Shown here piece by piece: positions 1-7,698 of a stretch of 60,296 nucleotides of DNA (positions within the stretch are counted from its first letter, which is position 1; each line of letters begins with the position of its first letter). The notes under the pieces were generated by a model that saw nothing but the letters and a program-made list of their open reading frames with translations, was not told the DNA's origin and did not search any database. A program made the translations under genes and the position numbers. Location of the stretch: NCBI GenBank assembly GCA_017479425.1, contig JAFVCD010000010.1:1-60296 (forward strand). Direction: 5' to 3'. Origin of the DNA: Oscillospiraceae bacterium. GTDB lineage: Bacteria > Bacillota > Clostridia > Oscillospirales > Oscillospiraceae.

Positions 1-10
1 AGACTTATCC

Positions 11-30
11 TGTATGTATGTATGTATGTA
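11..30. repeat. TGTA microsatellite
   Basis: Five perfect copies of TGTA lie at the extreme left edge of the window, inside the mobile element. No gene is visible from 1 to about 300. The tract may vary in length between strains. No function can be assigned. Confidence 0.8.
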
Positions 31-301
31 TTTATGAGCTTAGTCGCACTTAACATAACAGTCAATACCTTTACTTAATAATTCTATTTCAAAATATTAT
101 AACACTTTTAAGGTTTCTGTGCAAGGTTTTCAATGCGAAGTTTTACCAACGTACATCCGCACCGATGACGGCAATCTGAACAAAATATTGTGGCCGAAAT
201 TGTGCTTCTTTACAAAAATAAAAAAGTTTCAAAAAAGTGTCCGTTTTTGGTCTTTCTCGTTGCCTCGAAAGTGGAGGGCTTCAAAAGAGACTCTTGGTCG
301 A

Positions 302-636
302 ACCTTGAAAATTGAATATCACTCATATGGGAAAAACCCGCACCTCGAGCTGTTGATGCAGGCGCGCCAGGACCTTCCGTAAGGAAGCGAGCGATAGAGC
401 TTAGACATCGAAAGCCGGACAGCAACCGGTGGCGGCAATGACAGGTGTGGGGGAATAATGATACTTCCGTCATCGAAGCGATGGCGGCCGGCGGAGTTCC
501 CGGCGGAGGTGAGAATCCTATGTTATCGGATCGCAACCGAGCACCATATGAGTCCCAAGTATGCGGGGCGTGAGAGGACAAATAGCATATATAAAAGGAT
601 TTGTAAGTTCTCCGTACAAGCGTACATCTGTACGGG
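302..636 (+). ncRNA. structured repeat, copy 1 (candidate ncRNA)
   Basis: A ~335-bp unit with three copies in the window (also 1076-1411 and, inverted, 59722-60059). It holds several short hairpins: GGG/CCC around an A-rich loop near 331, a CTTCC/GGAAG stem closed by a GTAA (GNRA) tetraloop near 376, a 9-bp stem CCGTCATCG-AAG-CGATGGCGG near 469, a GCCGG/CCGGC stem just after it, and a 7-bp terminal hairpin CCGTACA/TGTACGG ending at 635. In the other two copies the 9-bp stem reads CCGTCATCA-GAG-TGATGGCGG, so a G-C pair became A-T on both sides at once. That is what selection on RNA (or cruciform) structure predicts. No protein reading frame is conserved convincingly. It could be an ncRNA, a structured leader, or part of a replication or partition locus; I do not recognise a named family. 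Confidence 0.6.
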
Positions 637-891
637 GGTGTAATCCTCGGAACATTTTGCCTCAAAACCGTGCGGTACAGGAGTAGAGAAAGTTTTTCAA
701 AAAGAGAGAAATAAGATGTCGTTTTTTGACCTTCCATGTTACTGTAAGGGAATGAAGAGGCCGAGCAGATACAGGCTCCCTTTACCGGAAAATAGGACGC
801 TCCAAAATAGTTTCAAGAAATTTTGAAAATAAATGTCGTTTTGGAGGCTCGAAGGTTGCGGTAGGAGTGTGGGAGGAGATTTTGTGAGAGA

Positions 892-951
892 TTGGCTCCG
901 TTTTGGCGCCAGATTCGAGATGGCACCGGGAGTTGGCTCCGTTTTGGCGTC
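892..951. repeat. iteron-like 19-bp direct repeats
   Basis: The sequence TTGGCTCCGTTTTGGCG(C/T)C occurs at 892-910 and again at 933-951, a spacing of 41 bp (about four helical turns). Both copies are conserved in the right-hand element (about 60138-60200, inverted). Regularly spaced repeats upstream of a ParM/ParR pair fit a centromere (parC) or replication iterons. The role is inferred. Confidence 0.55.
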
Positions 952-984
952 AAAAAGCTAAGACGAAAGCGGGTTTTAGTCGAG

Positions 985-1004
985 TGGCATCAATTTTGAT
1001 GCCA
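985..1004. repeat. perfect inverted repeat
   Basis: Nine-base arms TGGCATCAA/TTGATGCCA are separated by TT. The right-hand element lacks this segment because of a clean ~40-bp deletion at the same place, so it is dispensable or specific to the left element. It may be a protein binding site. Confidence 0.6.
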
Positions 1005-1075
1005 TAGAAATGTTTTTTCTCCGAAGCCTTATATTTTTCACTCTCTCGTGATCTACCACTTGAGGGGACCTTTGC

Positions 1076-1411
1076 ACCTTGAAAATTGAATATCACTCAT
1101 ATGGGAAAAACCCGCACCTTGAGCTATTGATGCAGGTGCGCCAGGACCTTCCGTAAGGAAGCGAGCGATAAAGCTTAGACATTGAAAGCCGGACAGCAAC
1201 CGGCGGCGGCAATGACAGATGCGGGGGAATAATGATACTTCCGTCATCAGAGTGATGGCGGCCGGCGGTGTTCCCGGCGGAGGTGAGAGTCCTATGTTAT
1301 CGGATCGCAACCGAGCACCATATGAGTCCCGGAATATGCGGGGCGTGAGAGGACAAATAGCATATATTAAAGGAATTGCAAATCCTCCGTACAAGCGTAC
1401 ATCTGTACGGG
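1076..1411 (+). ncRNA. structured repeat, copy 2 (candidate ncRNA)
   Basis: Second copy of the ~336-bp structured unit, ending about 58 bp upstream of parM. The GTAA-capped stem, the 9-bp stem (here with an A-T closing pair and a GAG loop) and the terminal CCGTACA/TGTACGG hairpin are all retained. A small stem near 1166 reads CGAT/ATTG here and CGAT/ATCG in copy 1, which keeps pairing through a G-U wobble. Its position makes it a candidate 5' leader of the parM operon as well as a free ncRNA. Confidence 0.6.
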
Positions 1412-1469
1412 AGATTGAATTTGCACAAAACACGAAAAATACTACTATCTGAAAAAGGAGAATATTTAA

Positions 1470-2390
1470 TTGAAAGAATTAAACGGAATCAAAATCATCG
1501 GTGTGGACAATGGTTACGGCAACACTAAAACCGCCAATCACTGCTTCCCTACCGGAATTATCGGGTACGATACTGAACCACTGTTCACCTCGGACATGCT
1601 CGTATATAACGGCCGCTACTACATTATCGGAGAAGGACATAAAGAGTTCCTCGCCGACAAGATTAAGGATGATGACTACTATCTGCTTACTCTCGCCGCT
1701 ATTGCTACAGAGTTGTCTGACGAGCATCTTACAGAGGCAAGCATATATCTCGCGGTAGGTCTGCCTCTTACCTGGACAGCATCTCAAAAAGCTGACTTTG
1801 CGGCATATCTGCTAAGGGATAAGGAGGTTCGTTTCAATTTTAAGCGTAAGGATTATAACATCCGTATAGCCGGAGTTAAGGTCTATCCACAGGGCTATGC
1901 GGCAATCGCTCAGATCAAGAGTAAGATGACCGGCATCAACCTTATTGCCGACATCGGAAACGGCACTATGAACGTACTCTACATCATCGGCGGCAAACCG
2001 CAGGTCGGGAGAATGTACACAGAGAAGTTCGGCACTCACCAGTGCACTCTCGCAGTCAGAGAAGCCTTCATGCGCGCTACAAGGCGCGAGCTGAACGACG
2101 CTATCATTGACGAGGTGTTCAGGACCGGTACAGCAGACATAAACGCCGATGATCTTGCAATAATACGCTCCGCAACAGAAGCGTATGTTGCAGATATCTT
2201 TCGTCGCCTTCGTGAGCACGGATACGACGAAGGGACGATGACGCTCTACATTACCGGAGGCGGCGGCTGTCTAATAAAACATTTCTCTCGCTCAGATCTG
2301 AGCCGCGTTAAATTTGTGGACGACATTTGCGCCGCAGCTAAGGGATACGAGTACATGGCGGAGCTTCAGATCAAAGCCGGGCAAACGTGA
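1470..2390 (+). CDS. parM: ParM/StbA-like actin-fold plasmid segregation protein
   Basis: A 306-residue actin-like ATPase of the type that pushes plasmid copies apart. The start is TTG, preceded by AAAAAGGAG at a good distance; no better ATG exists. The phosphate-1 loop is visible as GVDNGYGNTK at residues 11-20, a second nucleotide-binding segment as ADIGNGT near the middle, and a third Gly-rich turn as YITGGGG near residue 255. The gene overlaps the next one by 4 nt, so the two are translationally coupled. A partition protein on an integrated element suggests that the element also exists as a replicating circle. The right-hand element has lost this gene. Family assignment rests on motifs and length; the name is functional, not an ortholog claim. 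Confidence 0.8.
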   Translation: MKELNGIKIIGVDNGYGNTKTANHCFPTGIIGYDTEPLFTSDMLVYNGRYYIIGEGHKEFLADKIKDDDYYLLTLAAIATELSDEHLTEASIYLAVGLPLTWTASQKADFAAYLLRDKEVRFNFKRKDYNIRIAGVKVYPQGYAAIAQIKSKMTGINLIADIGNGTMNVLYIIGGKPQVGRMYTEKFGTHQCTLAVREAFMRATRRELNDAIIDEVFRTGTADINADDLAIIRSATEAYVADIFRRLREHGYDEGTMTLYITGGGGCLIKHFSRSDLSRVKFVDDICAAAKGYEYMAELQIKAGQT

Positions 2391-2656
2391 TGAGTATTTA
2401 TCGCATAACTACGCGCTTTGACCTGAATGACGAACGGCAGAGAAAAGCTGCGGATTATCTCAAAGGACTTCGTCACGGTGAGGTTAATCGCTTTATGGTA
2501 GAAGCTGTGCTTACCAGCATAGGTAAAGACCGCGACAGCGAACTTATTGATCGTTTGCGCCGGTTATTGCAAGCTGAACATATCCCCGCTTCTTCAGGCA
2601 GTTCTGAGGCTATTACGGATAACAGTGTACTCGATGACCTTGAAATGTTTGAATGA
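2387..2656 (+). CDS. small ParR-like partner of ParM
   Basis: An 89-residue protein whose start overlaps the parM stop (ATGATG junction). The N-terminal half (residues 3-45) has the pattern of a ribbon-helix-helix DNA-binding fold: a beta-like YRITTRFDL stretch followed by two helices ending in NRFMVEAVL. The C-terminal tail is acidic. In type II partition systems the gene directly after parM encodes ParR, which binds the centromere and the filament tip; position and size fit. Sequence recognition alone is weak, so the call leans on context. It is absent from the right-hand element. Confidence 0.6.
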   Translation: MMSIYRITTRFDLNDERQRKAADYLKGLRHGEVNRFMVEAVLTSIGKDRDSELIDRLRRLLQAEHIPASSGSSEAITDNSVLDDLEMFE

Positions 2657-2778
2657 CATCATTTTGACAGCATCGCAATCCGTGATGACATCAATCTGAC
2701 GCCAACAGTCTGCGTATAGGTCAGCGAAGCGAATAAAGGAGGAAGTGCGGCTTTTACCACAGAGAGTACTTTTACTAT

Positions 2779-2836
2779 CTTGGCAAGCAACGCCGAGTGC
2801 TATCACTCGACCGCTTGGCAGGGGCTTCCGCCCCTA
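2779..2836 (+). other. candidate origin of transfer (oriT)
   Basis: Just upstream of mobC lie two direct CTTGGCA repeats (2779-2785, 2814-2820) flanking a hairpin CGAGTG-CTAT-CACTCG (2794-2809), followed by a second hairpin AGGGGC-TTCC-GCCCCT (2820-2835). The right-hand element keeps both hairpins, and both direct repeats have changed together to CTTGACA. Inverted repeats next to mobC/mobA are the usual place for a nick site. The exact nick position is not evident. Confidence 0.5.
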
Positions 2837-2861
2837 TGACCCCGAAGAAAGGAGGAATATT

Positions 2862-3179
2862 TTGAAAAGAACCAAAGCTATGATCATCCGCTTTACCGAT
2901 GAAGAACTGCGTACACTTACCGCCAAGGCGAAGTGTACGCAGCTATCCCGGGAGGAGTTTTGCCGCCGCATATTGAACGGCGCGGAAGTCAAGGAAGCGC
3001 CTTCTGCCGACGTGCGGAGTATGCTGCGAGAGCTGCGGCGCATCGGAGCCAACGTGAACGAGGTGCAGAAACGTGCTAATTCAACCGGCTTTCTCGATGC
3101 TCCCCAGCTTCGCAAGGATATGGACGAGCTAAGAAACACAACCCGGCTCATTGTCGAAGCCTATTCTATGGAGGCGTAA
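2862..3179 (+). CDS. mobC: MobC-like mobilization accessory protein
   Basis: A 105-residue basic protein. The chosen start is TTG at 2862, because GAAAGGAGG lies just upstream and the same start is conserved in the right-hand copy; the frame open further upstream runs through the oriT hairpins and is not conserved. The segment MLRELRRIGANVNEVQKRAN near residues 57-76 matches the MobC/relaxosome accessory signature. The N-terminus (MIIRFTDEELRTL) fits a ribbon-helix-helix DNA-binding fold. It should bind oriT and help the relaxase open the strands. It ends 1 nt before the relaxase start. Confidence 0.8.
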   Translation: MKRTKAMIIRFTDEELRTLTAKAKCTQLSREEFCRRILNGAEVKEAPSADVRSMLRELRRIGANVNEVQKRANSTGFLDAPQLRKDMDELRNTTRLIVEAYSMEA

Positions 3180-3180
3180 C

Positions 3181-4593
3181 ATGGCGGTAACTGCATTATG
3201 GCCAATTAACAGCAACCCAAAGTGCGTTATCGACTACGCCTGCAATCCGGAGAAAACCACCGAAAAAGCTTTTGAGGAGCTGCACATCAGCGAGTACGCC
3301 GCAGAGGATATGAAGAAGGAGCGCAGAGCCTACGTCACCTGCATCAACTGCCAGAGTGAGGAAACCGCCGCCGAGGAGTTTATGCAGACGCTCAAGCTTG
3401 CAAACCGCAAAAGCTCTCGCACCTGCTTCCACGGCTATCAATCGTTCAAGGAGAACGAGGTAACGGCCGAGCAGGCGCACGAAATAGGCGTGAAGCTCGC
3501 AGAACGCTTGTGGGGAAACGAGTTTCAGGTCGTTGTCGCAACACACCTGAACACCAACCACTATCATAACCATTTTGTTCTGTGCGCCGTGTCGGACGTG
3601 GACGGACATCACTTCCACAACTCCCCGGCTGACTACAAGGCTATGCGAAAAGAGTCAGACAGGCTCTGCCGCGAGTACGGATTGTCTGTCGTAGATTTTC
3701 CGCAAGGGCGTGGCAGGAACTACGCCGAGTACATGGCCGAAAAGGAGCGCAAACCCACCCTGCGAGGTATGATCCGCAAGGACATAGATAACGCAATAAA
3801 GGGTAGCATGACTACACAAGATTTCTATGAGAACCTTGAGAGCTTGGGATATGAGCTAAAGCTTTATACGCAGGACGGAAAATGGCTCTCATATCCAAGC
3901 CTTAAGCCGCCGGGAGCAAAAGGCTTCTTCCGCTTTCACAAGCTCGGCAGAGGCTACGATCTCGACGCGATAGAGCGAAGAGTATGGAGAAACGGTTATC
4001 CGAAGCATGAGTATTTCAACAAGGAAGAACGCATTATCCAGGAGTATCGCAGAGATAACCCGCCGCCGTTCTACATGAAGCACTCAAGCCTATACCGCCT
4101 TTATCTCCGCTACTGCTACGAGCTGCACCTCATTGAGAAGCATCCGCTTGCGGCAACGAGGGTATCTCAGCATTTGCGTGAGGATTTAATAAGGCTTGAC
4201 CGCATCGACGCAGAAACGCGGCTTATGGGCAAGTACAACATCGAAACCCACGAGGATCTTTTCGCTTTTCAGAAGAGCGTGAAAGACAGGATGAGCGAGC
4301 TTTACGATATGCGCAAGGAGCTTCACGGTATCGTCAGAAAACTTAATAAGAATGGAGATGTTGACGAAGCTGAATCTATGAAAGAGCAAATCGCCGCCCT
4401 TACAAAGGAGCTTGCCAAGCTCCGCAAACAGATGGGGCTTTGCGATGACATCATCAATCGTTCGGCCAAAACGCGCGAGGAGCTTGAATGGCTCTTGGAC
4501 GAGCAGGAAAAATACTTGGGAAGGGAGGAAAACGATTGGAAGGAAACAACTCAGCAGCACCGTGGTTCGACGGAAAGGGAGTGGACGAGGTAA
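3181..4593 (+). CDS. mobA: MOB-P type relaxase
   Basis: A 470-residue relaxase/mobilization nuclease (VirD2-like family). ATG at 3181 has GGAGG 5 nt upstream. The metal-binding histidine cluster is HLNTNHYHNHF at residues 122-132. The catalytic Tyr should lie near the N-terminus; Tyr19, in VIDYACNPEKT, is a candidate. After residue ~200 the protein is helical and highly charged. It nicks oriT, stays covalently attached to the 5' end and leads the strand into the recipient. No coupling protein or type IV secretion genes are in view, so the element is mobilizable rather than self-conjugative as far as can be seen. It overlaps the primase start by 58 nt. Confidence 0.88.
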   Translation: MAVTALWPINSNPKCVIDYACNPEKTTEKAFEELHISEYAAEDMKKERRAYVTCINCQSEETAAEEFMQTLKLANRKSSRTCFHGYQSFKENEVTAEQAHEIGVKLAERLWGNEFQVVVATHLNTNHYHNHFVLCAVSDVDGHHFHNSPADYKAMRKESDRLCREYGLSVVDFPQGRGRNYAEYMAEKERKPTLRGMIRKDIDNAIKGSMTTQDFYENLESLGYELKLYTQDGKWLSYPSLKPPGAKGFFRFHKLGRGYDLDAIERRVWRNGYPKHEYFNKEERIIQEYRRDNPPPFYMKHSSLYRLYLRYCYELHLIEKHPLAATRVSQHLREDLIRLDRIDAETRLMGKYNIETHEDLFAFQKSVKDRMSELYDMRKELHGIVRKLNKNGDVDEAESMKEQIAALTKELAKLRKQMGLCDDIINRSAKTREELEWLLDEQEKYLGREENDWKETTQQHRGSTEREWTR

Positions 4594-5825
4594 GCTTCTG
4601 CAAAAGCTTTCTCGCCGACCACCCGATGGTCTGTATGCGCGGCACGTTCTTTACGATAGACAAGCGCGTATCTGACGAGCGCGAGCTGAAAAAGAGCATC
4701 TATGAAATGTTAAAGCCGGTCATAAAGACCGGCGTTGCCAAGAAGGTAGATAATCTTCTCGAAGTCCTGCGCTCTGAGGCGTATATCGACGATCTGCCGA
4801 TAGAAACCGACCGCATATACGTCGCAAACGGCACGCTCAGTCTTGACGGCTCTTTTACTCTCAGCAAGGTATTCTGCCGGAACAGACTGCCGGTAGTCTA
4901 CGACCCGAACGCAAGACCGCCGAACCGCTGGCTCAGCTTTCTCGATGGCCTGTTAGATGCAGAAGATATACCGACTTTGCAGGAATACATGGGCTACTGC
5001 CTCATACCGACGACCAAGGCTCAGAAGATGCTGATGCTCATAGGTCGCGGCGGCGAGGGCAAGAGCCGTATCGGCGTTGTAATGCGTGCGCTTCTCGGTG
5101 AGAACGCCGTGAACGGCAACATCAATAAGGTCGAAACGAACCGCTTCGCAAGAGCCGACTTGGAACACGCTCTCGTTATGATTGACGACGATATGAAAAC
5201 CGAGGGCTTGCCGCAGACGAACTACATCAAATCGCTCATCACTGCTGAGCTTCCAATGGATCTGGAGCGCAAGTGCCAGCAGAGCTATCAGGCTGAGCTG
5301 TACGTGCGCTTTCTCGGCTTCGGGAACTGTTCACTTAAAGCGCTCAATGACCGCAGCGACGGCTTCTTTCGCAGGCAGATTATTCTCACCACGAAGCCAA
5401 GAAACAGCAATCGCGTTGACGATCCGAATCTCTCTGAAAAGCTTATAGCCGAGAGAGATGGGATATTCCTTTGGTGCCTTGAGGGGCTACAAAGGCTCAT
5501 AGCTAATAACTATGCTTTCACCATAAGCAGCAAGACGAAAGAAAATATCGACTCTGCTGTGAGCGATGGTAATAACCTCGTGGAATTCATGGCGTCTGAG
5601 GGTTACATCCGGCTAAAGGCGGACGGTGCGATCAGCACGAAGGATCTGTACGCTGCGTACAAGCTTAGGTGCGAGGATAATTCGTTCCACCCGCTGAGCG
5701 AGAGAAGCGTCAGCCTGTTTCTGCACGAAAACGAAAAGACATACAATCTCGAGGCTACGAACAACATCTACATCGGCTCCGGCCGCCGTGTTCGCGGCTT
5801 TCTCGGCATCGAATCGCTGATCTGA
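4536..5825 (+). CDS. D5/P4-type primase-helicase (SF3 helicase)
   Basis: A 429-residue protein resembling the C-terminal helicase half of phage/plasmid D5-like DNA primases. I start it at TTG 4536 because GGGAGG lies 7 nt upstream and this start is conserved in the right-hand element; an in-frame ATG at 4488 has no ribosome site. The Walker A motif is GRGGEGKSR near residue 170, and an acidic MIDDDMK Walker-B-like stretch follows about 45 residues later. The D5_N-like region precedes them. It would drive unwinding during autonomous replication of the excised element. The right-hand element lost nearly the whole gene in one clean deletion. Confidence 0.78.
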   Translation: MEGNNSAAPWFDGKGVDEVSFCKSFLADHPMVCMRGTFFTIDKRVSDERELKKSIYEMLKPVIKTGVAKKVDNLLEVLRSEAYIDDLPIETDRIYVANGTLSLDGSFTLSKVFCRNRLPVVYDPNARPPNRWLSFLDGLLDAEDIPTLQEYMGYCLIPTTKAQKMLMLIGRGGEGKSRIGVVMRALLGENAVNGNINKVETNRFARADLEHALVMIDDDMKTEGLPQTNYIKSLITAELPMDLERKCQQSYQAELYVRFLGFGNCSLKALNDRSDGFFRRQIILTTKPRNSNRVDDPNLSEKLIAERDGIFLWCLEGLQRLIANNYAFTISSKTKENIDSAVSDGNNLVEFMASEGYIRLKADGAISTKDLYAAYKLRCEDNSFHPLSERSVSLFLHENEKTYNLEATNNIYIGSGRRVRGFLGIESLI

Positions 5826-5826
5826 C

Positions 5827-5850
5827 CTGTACGCTCGTACGTATGTACAG
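5827..5850. promoter_or_regulatory. nested GTAC palindromes
   Basis: Directly after the primase stop, CTGTAC and GTACAG arms enclose a central CGTACG, giving a near-perfect 24-bp palindrome. The right-hand element retains most of it (57788-57811). Similar GTAC-rich inverted repeats occur at the 3' end of each structured repeat and upstream of the right-hand xis gene, which suggests a shared binding site upstream of xis. Confidence 0.45.
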
Positions 5851-5894
5851 ATTATTTTGAAATTCTTTTTAAATACGAAGAAGGGAGGTAAAAC

Positions 5895-6080
5895 ATGAGG
5901 ACTAAAGAAATCGACGAGCTGCCCTATATGCTCAACGCAAACGAAGTTGCGGACATTCTCGGCATAGCGAGAAACTCCGCGTATACGCTCATGCACTCAA
6001 AGGGTTTTCCGACGATCCATATCGGCCGCAGAATGGTAGTTCCGAAGGATAAGCTCATAAAGTGGATAGAAAATCAGTAA
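5895..6080 (+). CDS. xis: excisionase-like helix-turn-helix protein
   Basis: A 61-residue protein with a MerR-like/HTH_17 helix-turn-helix: LNANEVADILGIARNSAYTL, then a small wing containing GRRMVVPKDKL. The start has GGGAGG upstream. Proteins of this size just upstream of a tyrosine integrase act as excisionases (recombination directionality factors). The right-hand counterpart is clearly related but differs at about 10 of 61 positions. Confidence 0.78.
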   Translation: MRTKEIDELPYMLNANEVADILGIARNSAYTLMHSKGFPTIHIGRRMVVPKDKLIKWIENQ

Positions 6081-6103
6081 AAATACTTGCAATTTCGAAA
6101 AAG

Positions 6104-6117
6104 TTATGTAAACATAA
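6104..6117. promoter_or_regulatory. TTATGT-AA-ACATAA site between xis and int
   Basis: A short inverted repeat conserved in both elements between xis and int (right copy 57386-57401). The right-hand element has a further related site upstream of xis (57706-57716). Placement fits an Xis or integrase arm-type binding site or an operator for int. Confidence 0.45.
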
Positions 6118-6165
6118 TAGTATCAGTATGGACTACTATAACTTCAACGAAAATTGAGAAGCGCG

Positions 6166-6203
6166 AATACCGCCGCCGTGTTACCTTAGCACGGCGCGGT
6201 ATT
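6166..6203 (+). terminator. strong hairpin before the integrase
   Basis: A 14-bp stem with a single bulged C (AATACCG.CGCCGTG paired with CACGGCGCGGTATT) encloses a 9-nt loop and ends 17 nt before the integrase start. The T-run after it is short (TTTT, then GG), so it may be a weak terminator or attenuator that limits read-through from xis into int. Confidence 0.5.
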
Positions 6204-6220
6204 TTGGAAGGAGGAAGTTA

Positions 6221-7444
6221 ATGCCGCGCGAAGAGAGCCGCCGCAGCACAAACGGCGGTGGAACAATAAGAACCAAAAGAATTACACGAAACAATAAAGA
6301 GTATGCTTATTATGAAGCCAAGGTTACAGTCGGCTATGATCCGGTAACTGGAAAGCAGATTCAGAAATCTATAACCGGAAAGAACAAGCAGGACGTAAGA
6401 AAAAGAATGACGGCTATGATAGCCGCCGTTGATAACCACACATATTTTTCTCCGTCCACTCAATGCTTATCAGACTGGCTAAGCGAATGGCTTTCGGAAT
6501 TTGTAGACGGGAAAGTCAAGCCTTACACTGCCGACGCTTATGCAGGCTATATAAGAAATCATATGGCTCCCTATTTCGGTAAAACCAAGCTTTGTGATCT
6601 CACGACCATGAAGGTTCAGAAGTTCTATAATCATCTTCTGAATGTAAAAGGCTTGTCACCGAATTCGGTAAAGGACATTCACAATGTTCTGCATAATTCC
6701 CTCGAAAAAGCCCGTAAGCTCGGCTACATTCAAGTCAATCCATGCGATAACTGCGACCTGCCCAAGGAGGTTCATTTTGAGATCAAGCCAATGGAGCAGG
6801 AGGACGTCGCCCGGCTATTTACCGAGCTGGAAAACGAGGAGTATCGTATTCTCATTCTGATTACCCTCTTTTCCGGTCTGCGTCAGGGTGAGGTACTTGG
6901 GCTGTCATGGGACTGCGTTAATTTCGACCAGGGAACAATACTTGTCAATAAGCAACTGATGAAGTCAAGCAAGAAAGCAGGCTCCCATTACATTCTTTCA
7001 TACACCAAGACTTCAAAAACGCGCAATATATGCCTTGCTCAGACAGGTATAAAGCTTTTGCGGGAGCAAAAGGAATGGCAGGAAACGCAGCGTAAACTCC
7101 AAGGCAAAGCATGGAACAACGAATGGAATCTCGTCTTTACCAACGAAAAGGGTCATCACCTATGTCATCAGACCATATACAGACATTTTAAGCGAATTGC
7201 AAAAAGAATCGGTCTTGAGTCTGCTCGTTTTCACGATCTGAGACATAGCTGTGCAGTAGCAAATCTCGAATCGGGAACAGACATCAAGACCGTTCAGAAG
7301 GTGCTCGGTCACTCTTCAGCCGCAATGACGATGAACATTTACGCGCACGCGACCATGAGAATGGAGAGGCAATCTGCGATCAATATGGAGCACTATATTC
7401 AGTCCGTCAATATGACCAAAAACGCCCTAATAAGGGAAAAATAA
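6221..7444 (+). CDS. int: tyrosine recombinase (phage-type integrase)
   Basis: A 407-residue tyrosine integrase with GGAGGAAG before the ATG. It has an N-terminal AP2-like arm-binding domain (residues ~10-65), a SAM-like core-binding domain (~75-175) and a catalytic domain. Catalytic residues are visible: Arg in FSGLRQGEVLGL near 220, His-x-x-Arg in FHDLRHS near 337, the third His in LGHSS, and Tyr in MNIYAHAT near 373. The gene ends 51 bp from the 3' end of a tRNA-Val gene, its probable attB. It is only distantly similar to the integrase of the right-hand element, although their neighbours nearly match. Confidence 0.9.
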   Translation: MPREESRRSTNGGGTIRTKRITRNNKEYAYYEAKVTVGYDPVTGKQIQKSITGKNKQDVRKRMTAMIAAVDNHTYFSPSTQCLSDWLSEWLSEFVDGKVKPYTADAYAGYIRNHMAPYFGKTKLCDLTTMKVQKFYNHLLNVKGLSPNSVKDIHNVLHNSLEKARKLGYIQVNPCDNCDLPKEVHFEIKPMEQEDVARLFTELENEEYRILILITLFSGLRQGEVLGLSWDCVNFDQGTILVNKQLMKSSKKAGSHYILSYTKTSKTRNICLAQTGIKLLREQKEWQETQRKLQGKAWNNEWNLVFTNEKGHHLCHQTIYRHFKRIAKRIGLESARFHDLRHSCAVANLESGTDIKTVQKVLGHSSAAMTMNIYAHATMRMERQSAINMEHYIQSVNMTKNALIREK

Positions 7445-7461
7445 GGGAAAACACAAAAAAC

Positions 7462-7494
7462 AAAGCCTTGAAACCCCAATGATTTCAAGGCTTT
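7462..7494. terminator. bidirectional terminator between int and tRNA-Val
   Basis: A perfect 12-bp stem (AAAGCCTTGAAA/TTTCAAGGCTTT) with a 9-nt loop lies between the convergent int and tRNA genes. A-rich and T-rich flanks make it usable in both directions. It touches the tRNA 3' end and so lies in or beside the expected attachment site. Confidence 0.75.
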
Positions 7495-7495
7495 G

Positions 7496-7572
7496 TGGTG
7501 GAGACTGACAGGCTCGAACTGTCGACCTCACGCGTGTGAGGCGTGCGCTCTAACCAGCTGAGCTAAGCCTCC
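7496..7572 (-). tRNA. tRNA-Val(CAC)
   Basis: A complete cloverleaf on the minus strand: acceptor GGAGGCT/AGTCTCC with one G-U pair, anticodon stem CACGC/GCGTG, loop CTCACAC (anticodon CAC), T-loop TTCGAGC and an encoded CCA. Its 3' end faces the left integrase, marking it as the likely integration target. It is the last gene of the tRNA group. Confidence 0.92.
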
Positions 7573-7578
7573 GCTTAT

Positions 7579-7653
7579 TGGTGACCCGGACGGGATTTGA
7601 ACCCGTGTTACCGCCGTGAAAGGGCGGTGTCTTAACCGCTTGACCACCGGGCC
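7579..7653 (-). tRNA. tRNA-Glu(TTC)
   Basis: Minus strand. Acceptor GGCCCGG pairs with CCGGGTC through one G-U; anticodon loop CTTTCAC gives TTC; T-loop TTCAAAT; CCA is encoded. It is separated from tRNA-Val by 6 bp, so the two are probably processed from one transcript. Confidence 0.93.
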
Positions 7654-7698
7654 TCGTTGTCGTGGAGGCGCTACGACTCCACTCCTCATAAATATATC

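Larger units (their letters stand above)
640..1070. other. non-coding element region between the two structured repeats
   Basis: No convincing gene is present. The stretch from about 790 to 1070 is repeated, inverted, at the right end of the window (60064-60296), so it belongs to the shared backbone of both elements. It contains the iteron-like repeats and the small palindrome listed separately. A likely job is replication, partition (parC-like) or transfer control, because it lies just upstream of parM. Confidence 0.6.

Noticed and set aside
1-297. Coding region at the left edge
   Set aside because: The open frame at 119-382 has no ribosome site and runs into the structured repeat; no protein family is suggested.
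302-636. Structured repeat as a group II intron fragment
   Set aside because: One copy has GTGCG at a plausible 5' position, but the other two do not, no domain V-like hairpin or reverse transcriptase is present, and three full-length copies of the same ~336 nt argue for a complete unit of its own.
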